Source of the DNA: CAYRXE01 sp964428205
GTDB taxonomy: Bacteria; Patescibacteriota; Gracilibacteria; Peribacterales; Peribacteraceae
DNA length: 49,605 nt
Direction of reading: 5' to 3'
NCBI GenBank assembly: GCA_964428205.1
Contig: CAYRXE010000003.1
Location: forward strand, 1-49,605
The notes beneath the pieces were generated by a model. That model worked only from the letters and a program-made list of their open reading frames with translations, had not been told where the DNA came from and searched no databases. The translations under genes and the position numbers were made by a program. Below are positions 31,731-38,939 of this stretch, in pieces. Numbering within the stretch: the first letter of the stretch is position 1; each line of letters begins with the position of its first letter.

Positions 31731-33032
31731 ATGCACACAAATAACCAACACCGTATTCTTGGTCTCGTCGTGCTCGCGTCCATCGTAACGATGGGCTCTC
31801 CTCTGGCTGCTCAAGTATCGCGTGAAGAAGTGCGTGAAGAATTACGATCGACCATCGAAAGTGCGTCGGCTCGTTACCGTAATCGCCAGAGTAATTCTGC
31901 ATACCGCTCACTCCAGGAAGAAGTGATGGCGAGTAGCAAAAAGCGCATTGAACAACTTGATAAAAAGAAACAAGAACTCCGCGGTCTTGTTGCCGCTGCG
32001 AAAGCAGAAGTAGATGCCCAGCAAAAGGGTCTCGAGAATTTGCGAGGTAAAAAGATGGCGCTCGAAAGTAAGGCCGTGGATATGCGCGAGGCAGTACGTG
32101 CACTCGTCCTTCGCGATGAACTGCATGCGACACTCGATGCCTCCGGTCCGGAACTCCTGCGATCGATTCTGCACGGAGCTGCGTCGGAGTCTCTACGTGC
32201 AAATGCCTTGGAATCCATGCAGCGTGATGCGCTGATGGAGGTCCGCCTCCAATTAGCCGATAAAGCAGAAGAAGCGGCAGGACAGACGGATTTTGAATTC
32301 CTGGGTCTGTACGAAGAAGCAGGCAAGAGAGCTGCAAAGTTAGAAACACTCCAGAGTCAGCTGATGCACGCACAGCAAGATTACCTAGATGAAGTCAGTA
32401 GATCTGAGAACGCGAGTAATGGACTCCTCTTGTCGCAGGCACAGTTGAACCAAGCGAAGAGCGACATTGCCGAAATCCATCGCCAGGTGTTGCAGTATCA
32501 AAAGCAACTCGCTCGCTTGGATGAACAGGCACGCCGCAAATCCGAACGCTCTCTTATTGAGCTTGGTATTTTAGGCAGCAAGCCCGGCGAGTACTCAGCT
32601 GATCAAACGACACCACAAGAAGCTCGCGTGAGTTTTAGCTGGCCTGTATCTGGTCGCATGACAGCGGGTTACCGCGAAGCGAGTTACTTCAAGTACTTCG
32701 GCATTCCTCATAACGGCATCGATATCGCCGTCGTCCAAGGAACCGCCGTTCGCAGCGCAGCTGATGGCGTGGTGTTCGTGGTTCGCGAAGGCGGTCGCAC
32801 GGGTTACACGTACGTGCTCGTGGGTCACGCATCTGGCTACGCAACGCTCTACGGTCACCTTTCTGCAGTTACGGTTGCTCCAGGCCAGTCAGTGCGCGTG
32901 GGCCAAGTTCTTGGTCTCTCGGGCGGTGAACCTGGTACAGAAGGCGCTGGTCCAACCACGACAGGTCAGCACCTGCACTTCGAAGTTATTCAAGGAGGAG
33001 TGAATGTAAATCCAACGAGTGTGCTTCCGTAA
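31731..33032 (+). CDS. M23-family murein endopeptidase with coiled-coil domain (EnvC/NlpD-like)
   Basis: 433 residues. A signal peptide (LGLVVLASIVTMGSPLAAQ) precedes a long coiled coil (about 30-280) and a C-terminal LytM/M23 domain. Zinc ligands and active-site residues are present: HNGIDIAV near 327, GHLSAV, and QHLHFEVIQGG near 413, the H-x-H pair. Proteins of this build cut peptidoglycan peptides or activate amidases at division. The presence of the full HxH and HxxxD motif suggests that this one is catalytically active. It ends immediately before the convergent rsmI stop. Confidence 0.9.
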   Translation: MHTNNQHRILGLVVLASIVTMGSPLAAQVSREEVREELRSTIESASARYRNRQSNSAYRSLQEEVMASSKKRIEQLDKKKQELRGLVAAAKAEVDAQQKGLENLRGKKMALESKAVDMREAVRALVLRDELHATLDASGPELLRSILHGAASESLRANALESMQRDALMEVRLQLADKAEEAAGQTDFEFLGLYEEAGKRAAKLETLQSQLMHAQQDYLDEVSRSENASNGLLLSQAQLNQAKSDIAEIHRQVLQYQKQLARLDEQARRKSERSLIELGILGSKPGEYSADQTTPQEARVSFSWPVSGRMTAGYREASYFKYFGIPHNGIDIAVVQGTAVRSAADGVVFVVREGGRTGYTYVLVGHASGYATLYGHLSAVTVAPGQSVRVGQVLGLSGGEPGTEGAGPTTTGQHLHFEVIQGGVNVNPTSVLP

Positions 33033-33704
33033 TTACAGGGCGCCGATCACCACTGCGAACTCCCCTTTCTTCATCACGCTCTTCGCAACGTCTGGAAGAT
33101 CTTTGATCGTGGTGCGCACAAACTCTTCGTGCATCTTCGTGAGTTCACGCGCGATCACCACAGGACGATGGGGTTGCGATGCGAGGGCGGCAGAAATTTC
33201 ATTCAATGTTTTTTCGATGCGATGCACAGACTCGTAAAAGACGATCGTGCGCTCTTCTTCTCTAAAGGAATCGAACAACGTCTTCCTGCCCTTCTTTAAA
33301 GGAAGGAACCCGAGGTACACGAACTTATCGACAGGTAAGCCACTTCCACTCAGTGCTGTGAGGAATGCGGCTGCACCGGGAATCACTTCGACTTTGATCC
33401 CCTCCTCTACTGCGCGATGCACCACGGCGTACCCGGGATCACTGATGCCGGGAGTTCCTGCATCGCTGATGAGTGCGACGTGCGCTCCATCTGTAAGACG
33501 ACGAGCGATGTGCTCCAGTTTGCCTGCGTCGGAATACCCGTGATAACTCTGGAGTTCTTTTTTAGGAATCTCTAACTGCAATAAGAGGTTGCCTGTCACA
33601 CGTGTGTCTTCGCACACGATGACATCGCACGCTTTGAGCGTTTCTAGAGCGCGCAGCGTGATGTCACCAAGGTTCCCGATGGGTGTAGAGACAATCGAAA
33701 GCAT
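33033..33704 (-). CDS. rsmI: 16S rRNA 2'-O-ribose methyltransferase RsmI
   Basis: 223 residues, somewhat shorter than the E. coli protein because the C-terminal domain is missing. TPIGNLGDITLRALE and SDAGTPGISDPGY are the tetrapyrrole-methylase-fold signatures of the family; ERTIVFYESVHRIEKTL and GELTKMHEE-like residues follow. It methylates C1402 of 16S rRNA in the decoding centre. TATCAT lies 8 nt before the ATG, again suggesting a leaderless mRNA. The stop is directly adjacent to that of the M23 gene. Confidence 0.93.
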   Translation of the reverse strand: MLSIVSTPIGNLGDITLRALETLKACDVIVCEDTRVTGNLLLQLEIPKKELQSYHGYSDAGKLEHIARRLTDGAHVALISDAGTPGISDPGYAVVHRAVEEGIKVEVIPGAAAFLTALSGSGLPVDKFVYLGFLPLKKGRKTLFDSFREEERTIVFYESVHRIEKTLNEISAALASQPHRPVVIARELTKMHEEFVRTTIKDLPDVAKSVMKKGEFAVVIGAL

Positions 33705-33755
33705 GTGACTTTATGATAGCGCAAAGCCGATCCAAGCGCTGGACGAAAACAAAAA

Positions 33756-33925
33756 TTGACACTGCCATCTGCCAGGGCAAGACTCCTGCGTTCATCTTCG
33801 GATGAGCTGTTCCTTGATATCGTCAGAAATGACTCCGGCGCGGAGCACACACGGTGTGTTGTGCGCTGGAGTTGAGACTTAAGTGGTCTCACGGCGTCGT
33901 TTTTCACTTTTGAGGTGCTAGTAGG
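33756..33925 (+). promoter_or_regulatory. Structured leader before the basic-tailed protein gene
   Basis: TTGACA at 33756-33761 may be a -35 (the -10, AAGACT, is poor). It is followed by three hairpins: CATC/GATG with a TTCG tetraloop (33793-33804); a long one from ACTCC (33832-33836) to GGAGT (33868-33872) with inner GCGC and GTGTG/CACAC pairs; TGAGAC/GTCTCA (33873-33891), followed by TTTTT at 33901-33905. It could be a regulatory leader or an independent RNA; no known riboswitch core is recognisable. Confidence 0.4.
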
Positions 33926-34543
33926 ATGATCACGTACAGTAGGTCGCGCCATTGTGAATTTGGACTTAGCTCGGGCGGAAGCACGGTCAACGGGCCGCTC
34001 CGTTTCTGGGCGCGAGGCAAGGAGGAAGAAGTCGCACGGTTCCACATTGTGGAGTTCCCTACGGCATCCCAAGACTCCACCTGCACTCGTGGCAAGTCCT
34101 GGGAACTCAAGAAAGAGACGGAAGATGGGCTGAACCTTCAGCCGAACACGAAACTCGTGATCCTGCACAGGAACACCGTTCCGATTTTCCGGTGCCGCAT
34201 TGACCAGGAGAAGCGTCGGTTCTTGTCTGTGACGGAGGTCACTCCCGAAGAGGCTGCAGCCGAACTAGAAGGTGTTACTCCTCCAACAGGAGCAACCGCC
34301 AATCAACCGACTGTCGAAGCAAGCACTCCTGTGACCGCCGAAGCAAGTGCGGTAACGACCGCAAGCCCACCACCTGTTGAAGCTGCCGTCGTCACGCCAG
34401 TTCCGAAAACCAAGGCTCCACCGCGCAAGCGGACGAAGCCTGTCGTCGAAACGAGTGTTTCATCAACACCTGCTACGACAGCGAAACCGGCCAAGCCTCC
34501 GCGAAAGCGGAAGCAGCCTCTCGAGACAGCTGCCTCGACCTAA
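33926..34543 (+). CDS. Unknown protein with basic Pro/Ala/Lys-rich tail
   Basis: 205 residues. The N-terminal 110 residues form a compact, probably beta-rich domain (LRFWARGKEEEVARFHIVEFP, then LVILHRNTVPIFRCRID). From about 115 the chain is low-complexity, Thr/Pro/Ala/Val-rich, then basic with PPRKRTKP and PPRKRKQP repeats like a histone H1 tail. That tail suggests binding to nucleic acid. No family recognised. It has its own structured leader and a strong terminator, so it is a single-gene unit. Confidence 0.7.
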   Translation: MITYSRSRHCEFGLSSGGSTVNGPLRFWARGKEEEVARFHIVEFPTASQDSTCTRGKSWELKKETEDGLNLQPNTKLVILHRNTVPIFRCRIDQEKRRFLSVTEVTPEEAAAELEGVTPPTGATANQPTVEASTPVTAEASAVTTASPPPVEAAVVTPVPKTKAPPRKRTKPVVETSVSSTPATTAKPAKPPRKRKQPLETAAST

Positions 34544-34569
34544 GTCTCATCTGATCAACCCAAGGCCTG

Positions 34570-34600
34570 AGCCCTGTACCACTTGGTACAGGGCTTTTTT
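34570..34600 (+). terminator. Rho-independent terminator
   Basis: An 11-bp perfect stem AGCCCTGTACC/GGTACAGGGCT with loop ACTT (34570-34595) followed by TTTTTT. It ends the basic-tailed protein gene before gyrA. Confidence 0.93.
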
Positions 34601-34701
34601 CGCTGCCGTCTCAAAAAGGTGCTCAAAGTCAATCGGCCTACTCTTTCATCAGGTACCCCAAGCCGCTACCATCTCGGCACTCATCCGAGCCCCTTTTCTT
34701 T

Positions 34702-37425
34702 ATGGCTAAAAAGGACACCCCCAAGAAAGCTTCCTCTCCCGCTCCCGAAGAACCCAAAAAGGATTCGCGAACAGAGGCCTTCGACAAAGCTCAGGCTCAA
34801 CAACCGATGCTCGGTGAAGAGCTTTCGGGAATCGGTCGAATTCTGGCTCGCCCAATCGTGAACGAAATGGAGGAGAGTTATTTGAGCTACGCCATGAGTG
34901 TGATTGTGTCTCGCGCCTTGCCAGATGCACGTGACGGTCTTAAGCCCGTGCACCGCCGCATCATGTACGCCATGCACGAAATTGGTCTGCGCAGTGCAGC
35001 CAAGTATCGCAAGTCTGCAACGGTCGTTGGTGACGTGATGGGTAAGTATCACCCACACGGTGACTCGTCGATCTACGAAGCTCTCGTGCGTTTGGCTCAA
35101 GAATTCTCCATGCGTTACCCACTCGTGGATGGACAAGGAAACTTCGGTTCCATCGACGGAGACGGCGCAGCCGCAATGCGTTATACGGAATCTCGCATGG
35201 CAAAGTTGGCCGACGAAGTCTTGGCTGACATTGATAAGGACACAGTCGAATTCACCCCGAACTACGACGGAAGTAAGAAGGAGCCATCCGTGCTCCCAAG
35301 CAAAATCCCAAACCTGCTCCTCAACGGTTCTGTTGGTATCGCCGTCGGTATGGCGACGAACATCCCGCCACACAACTTGGGCGAACTCGTCGATGCCACG
35401 TTGCACTTGATGGATAACCCAGAGGCTCCTGTCGAGGAACTTCTCAACTTCGTCAAAGGTCCGGACTTCCCCACGGGAGGCATCATCTATAACAAAGAGA
35501 CCATCAAGCAGGCGTACCTCACAGGTCGCGGCTCGGTGACGATTCGCGGTAAGGCAGAGATCGAAGAGACGAACAACGGTCGCTACCAAATTCGCATCTC
35601 CGAAATCCCCTACCAGGTGAACAAGAGCGCCATGATCGAGCGTATGGCTGAGCTCGTGACAGATAAGGTGATCGAAGGAATCTCGGACATTCGCGACGAG
35701 TCTGACCGCGAAGGTATCCGCATCATCATTGAATTGAAGAAGGACAGCTACCCACAGAAGATCTTGAACCAGCTCTTCAAGCACACCGATCTTCAGACGA
35801 GCTTTGGCTACAACATGATTGCGCTGTCTGATGGCATCCAGCCTCGCCTGATGAACCTGCAGGAACTCTTGCAGATCTTCGTCGATCACCGCCGCACCGT
35901 GGTCACACGCCGTGTGACGTTTGATCGCGATCGCGCGAAGGAGCGTGAGCACATTTTGGAAGGTCTCAAGAAAGCTCTCGATCACATCGACGAAGTCATC
36001 AAGACCATCCGTAAGAGTGAAACGAAAGAAGTCGCAAAGGTGAACCTCATGAAGAACTTTAAGTTGAGCGACTTGCAGTCCGACGCCATCCTCCAGATGC
36101 GTCTGCAGACGCTTGCCGGTCTTGAGCGCAAGAAGGTCGAAGATGAGCTCAAGGAAAAGAAGGACTTCATTGCCGAATGCGAAGCAATCCTCGCAAGCAA
36201 GAAGCGCATCGATAAGATCATCCAGACCGAAATCAGCGACATCAAAGAGGCGTACAACGACCCACGCCGCACCACGGTTGTGCCTCACGAAGTCGGTGAA
36301 TTCAGCGCCAAGGACACGATCCCGAACGCTCCCATGATCGTGACCCTCACACAGGGTGGTTACGTGAAGCGCCTCTCGCCACTACAGTTCCGCGCACAGA
36401 ACCGCGGAGGCAAAGGCATCAAGGGTATGACGACCAAGGACGATGACGAAGTGCTGTCGATGCTCCACGTGATGAACCACGATGACCTCTTGTTCTTCAC
36501 GAACACAGGTCGCCTGTTCAAGCTCCCAACGTACGAGTTGCCACAGGCAGGTCGCACGGCAAAGGGTCAGGCTATTGTGAACTTGCTCCAGCTCCAGCCA
36601 GAGGAACGCATCACAGCAATCCTTAAGTCTAACCTCGAAGGCAAGACACATCTCTTCATGACCACAAACCAGGGCACGGTAAAGCGCACGGAGATCAAAG
36701 AATTCGACAACATCCGCCGCTCAGGATTGATCGCACAAAAGCTCCCACCAGGTGATGAACTCAAGTGGGTGCTCGCAACGAGCGGTAAAGACGAGATCTT
36801 CATCCTCACGAAGAAGGGTAAGGCTATTCGCTTCCCAGAGGACGACGTGCGTTCGATGGGTCGCGCTGCAGCCGGTGTGCGCGGTGTAAAACTTGCCGAT
36901 AAGGATGAAGTCGTCGAAGCAGCACTCATCACCGAACCAAAGATCAGCCAGCTCCTCGTGGTGATGGAAAACGGTCTTGGAAAGATGACGCCAGTCGATG
37001 AATATCGCTTCCAGGGTCGCGGTGGTACCGGAGTCAAAGCTGCACAGCTGACACCAAAGACCGGAGACATCGTGGGTGGTTGCGTGCTCAAGGAAGGTGA
37101 AGACGGTGATCTGCTCTGTATTTCTCGTCAGGGCCAGATGATCCGCATGAGGCTTTCCGATATCCCCTCTCGTGGTCGCGCTACACAAGGCGTGATCGTC
37201 ATGCGCCTCAACGGCGGCGACAAGGTTGCCACCATGAGCGTCGTGATGGAGGACAAAGAGGCCGAAGCAGCCATGCTCTCAGCAGCCGAAGAACAGCGCG
37301 AAGGCGAAGTAGAAGTGCTCGTCGAACAGCAGGAAAAGATTGAGCGCATCGAAAAGCGTGCAGCTGCTAAGGCAAAGAAGGCATCCGCTGAGCCAGCTCC
37401 AAAGAAGAAGGTCGCGAAGAAGTAA
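34702..37425 (+). CDS. gyrA: DNA gyrase subunit A
   Basis: 907 residues. A Lys/Pro/Glu-rich N-terminal extension of about 39 residues comes before the conserved core. The catalytic Tyr is residue 161 (AAAMRYTESR). The quinolone-determining region reads GKYHPHGDSSIYE, with Ser at the position of E. coli Ser83 and Glu at that of Asp87. The C-terminal beta-pinwheel includes a modified GyrA box, QNRGGKGIKG, which supports gyrase rather than topoisomerase IV. The tail is Lys/Ala-rich. It works with GyrB (not in the window) to introduce negative supercoils. Confidence 0.95.
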   Translation: MAKKDTPKKASSPAPEEPKKDSRTEAFDKAQAQQPMLGEELSGIGRILARPIVNEMEESYLSYAMSVIVSRALPDARDGLKPVHRRIMYAMHEIGLRSAAKYRKSATVVGDVMGKYHPHGDSSIYEALVRLAQEFSMRYPLVDGQGNFGSIDGDGAAAMRYTESRMAKLADEVLADIDKDTVEFTPNYDGSKKEPSVLPSKIPNLLLNGSVGIAVGMATNIPPHNLGELVDATLHLMDNPEAPVEELLNFVKGPDFPTGGIIYNKETIKQAYLTGRGSVTIRGKAEIEETNNGRYQIRISEIPYQVNKSAMIERMAELVTDKVIEGISDIRDESDREGIRIIIELKKDSYPQKILNQLFKHTDLQTSFGYNMIALSDGIQPRLMNLQELLQIFVDHRRTVVTRRVTFDRDRAKEREHILEGLKKALDHIDEVIKTIRKSETKEVAKVNLMKNFKLSDLQSDAILQMRLQTLAGLERKKVEDELKEKKDFIAECEAILASKKRIDKIIQTEISDIKEAYNDPRRTTVVPHEVGEFSAKDTIPNAPMIVTLTQGGYVKRLSPLQFRAQNRGGKGIKGMTTKDDDEVLSMLHVMNHDDLLFFTNTGRLFKLPTYELPQAGRTAKGQAIVNLLQLQPEERITAILKSNLEGKTHLFMTTNQGTVKRTEIKEFDNIRRSGLIAQKLPPGDELKWVLATSGKDEIFILTKKGKAIRFPEDDVRSMGRAAAGVRGVKLADKDEVVEAALITEPKISQLLVVMENGLGKMTPVDEYRFQGRGGTGVKAAQLTPKTGDIVGGCVLKEGEDGDLLCISRQGQMIRMRLSDIPSRGRATQGVIVMRLNGGDKVATMSVVMEDKEAEAAMLSAAEEQREGEVEVLVEQQEKIERIEKRAAAKAKKASAEPAPKKKVAKK

Positions 37426-37463
37426 TTGTCAGCGACTTCTCTCGGTATTAGCATCGGCCCCTT

Positions 37464-37868
37464 ATGGATAAATCTGCTTCTCGCTACCGAGAACCATACA
37501 ACGGTCCGCCTGGCGGTGTCGTCTCTGCTGTGTACGACGTTGAGAAAGGGATTGTGACGAGTTCCGGTATACATGTGGATGATGGCTCTGTGGAAGTGGA
37601 ACTCACTGCCATACAGGAGAAACTGGCATGGGCTTTTCGAGGGAGCGATGCGCTCACGACTGATCGAAAAGATATTGCGAAGTGTTCCATCACTTGCGCT
37701 CTCAACCGAGTAGATACGGCACACCGAGATATGATCGTTGCAGATGTGCGAACGGTACTCGTGAACCTTCTGGCAGGCAGCTCTCGCGTGCAGTGGAGCT
37801 CCGCGATCCAGGGGGCCTACGAAATTGAGGGAAGGGCCCATCACCATAGGAAAAAGAGGGCCTCCTAA
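37464..37868 (+). CDS. Small unknown protein between gyrA and rpmE
   Basis: 134 residues from ATG 37464. The composition is protein-like, with alternating strands and helices (GVVSAVYDVEKGIVTSSGI, VEVELTAIQEKLAWAFRG, DMIVADVRTVLVNLLAG) and a basic His/Lys tail (GRAHHHRKKRAS). No signal peptide or known motif. It sits 38 bp after gyrA and 40 bp before rpmE, in the same orientation. Confidence is limited because no family is recognised. Confidence 0.55.
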   Translation: MDKSASRYREPYNGPPGGVVSAVYDVEKGIVTSSGIHVDDGSVEVELTAIQEKLAWAFRGSDALTTDRKDIAKCSITCALNRVDTAHRDMIVADVRTVLVNLLAGSSRVQWSSAIQGAYEIEGRAHHHRKKRAS

Positions 37869-37908
37869 GCCTTGCGCCACGTCCATTTTCCATTACAATC
37901 TCCCAGCT

Positions 37909-38130
37909 ATGAAAGCTGCTATTCACCCACAGGTATTCGAGGACGCCAAGACCACGTGTCAGGGCTGCGGTGCTGTATTCTTGATCCCTTCGACAGTTAA
38001 AGACCAGATGGTGGAAGTCTGCCGTATGTGTCACCCCGTCTACACGGGCAAGAAGGTCACCGACATCCGCGGTGGTCGCATTGATCGCTTCCGCAAGCGC
38101 CTTTCTGAGACCGAGAAGAAGAAAAAGTAA
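37909..38130 (+). CDS. rpmE: 50S ribosomal protein L31
   Basis: 73 residues from ATG 37909. MKAAIHPQVFEDAKTTCQGCG and VEVCRMCHPVYTGKK give the two C-x-x-C pairs of the zinc-containing (C+) type of L31, and RIDRFRKRL is the usual basic C-terminus. It sits at the subunit interface in the ribosome. It precedes the CIRCE element of hrcA. Confidence 0.93.
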   Translation: MKAAIHPQVFEDAKTTCQGCGAVFLIPSTVKDQMVEVCRMCHPVYTGKKVTDIRGGRIDRFRKRLSETEKKKK

Positions 38131-38142
38131 GCGGAAGATGTC

Positions 38143-38167
38143 TAGCACTCTTCACACGCGAGTGCTA
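38143..38167 (+). promoter_or_regulatory. CIRCE operator overlapping the hrcA -10 box
   Basis: TAGCACTC (38143-38150), 9 nt, GAGTGCTA (38160-38167): the inverted repeat of the CIRCE element bound by HrcA. The extended -10 TGCTATAGT (38163-38171) overlaps the right arm, so HrcA binding would block RNA polymerase. ATG follows 8 nt after the -10. Confidence 0.88.
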
Positions 38168-38179
38168 TAGTGTGCCCCA

Positions 38180-38896
38180 ATGGACCAGAGACAAGCCAAA
38201 CTGCTCACGGCGATCATTGATCATTTTATCGATACTGCCATTCCGGTGGGCTCCAAGGAGCTCCTGGAGCGGGCCAATTTTGCGCTGTCTGGAGCAACCA
38301 TCCGTAACGAAATGCGTGCGCTTGGAGAGGAAGGATTCTTGGAGCAGCCACACATTTCTGCAGGCCGCGTACCTACCGCAAAGGGCTACCGTTTGTACGT
38401 GAAGGAGCACATGCAGCCATCCACGCACGAGCGTGCTGTGCGTAAAAAGTTTGATGACCTGCGTACGATGTACTTCCAGCGCAAAGATCAGGAGCGCGCA
38501 TACGATGCCGTGTCTCTGCTTTCGCAGATGATGCCAAACATCGCGTTCGCCACCGTGCCACACAAAGCACAGGTGTACTTCGTGGGTCTTGCCAATGCAC
38601 TTCGCCAGCCGGAGTTCACCGACAATCCCCTGCTCACCACGCGCGTGGTAGAAGTCTTGGAACAGAGATTGACCGACATCTTGAGCAACATCGATGTGGA
38701 TGATCAGATTCGTTATTACATTGGCGAGGATCATATTCTCGATACCCTGCAGAGCTGCAGCTTGATGGTCACGAGCTATAAGCTTGGGGATGCTCATGGC
38801 GCTATTGGCATTTTGGGCCCCATGCGCATGGATTACGCATACAACACCGTTGCACTCGAAATGGTGGCCGAATTACTTCGTAAGCCCAGAAGCTAA
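38180..38896 (+). CDS. hrcA: Heat-inducible transcription repressor HrcA (short form)
   Basis: 238 residues, about 100 fewer than the usual 340. The N-terminal winged helix is well conserved (AIIDHFIDTAIPVGSKELLE, LSGATIRNEMRALGEEGFLEQPHISAGRVPTAKGYR, in parts). The C-terminal GAF-like region ends with HGAIGILGPMRMDYAYNTV, typical of HrcA, so the missing part is the middle. A CIRCE element covers its promoter, indicating autoregulation. No grpE, dnaK or dnaJ follows; the regulated chaperone genes must lie elsewhere. The stop lies within an AGCT-word repeat. Confidence 0.9.
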   Translation: MDQRQAKLLTAIIDHFIDTAIPVGSKELLERANFALSGATIRNEMRALGEEGFLEQPHISAGRVPTAKGYRLYVKEHMQPSTHERAVRKKFDDLRTMYFQRKDQERAYDAVSLLSQMMPNIAFATVPHKAQVYFVGLANALRQPEFTDNPLLTTRVVEVLEQRLTDILSNIDVDDQIRYYIGEDHILDTLQSCSLMVTSYKLGDAHGAIGILGPMRMDYAYNTVALEMVAELLRKPRS

Positions 38897-38932
38897 AAGC
38901 TTTAAGCTGCTAGCTGTTAGCTGATACTCTAT
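38889..38932. repeat. AGCT-word repeat after hrcA
   Basis: Variants of AGCTAAAAGCTTTAAGCTGC and TAGCTGTTAGCTGAT fill the 43 bp between hrcA and the ATPase gene and contain the hrcA stop codon. It is related to the repeat at 23621-23710. Confidence 0.65.
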
Positions 38933-38939
38933 AACGTAA

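Noticed and set aside
34681..36288. Long open frame antisense to gyrA (about 535 codons)
   Set aside because: Shadow of codon usage in gyrA. It is His/Asp/Val-rich, lacks motifs, and gyrA is unmistakable on the other strand.
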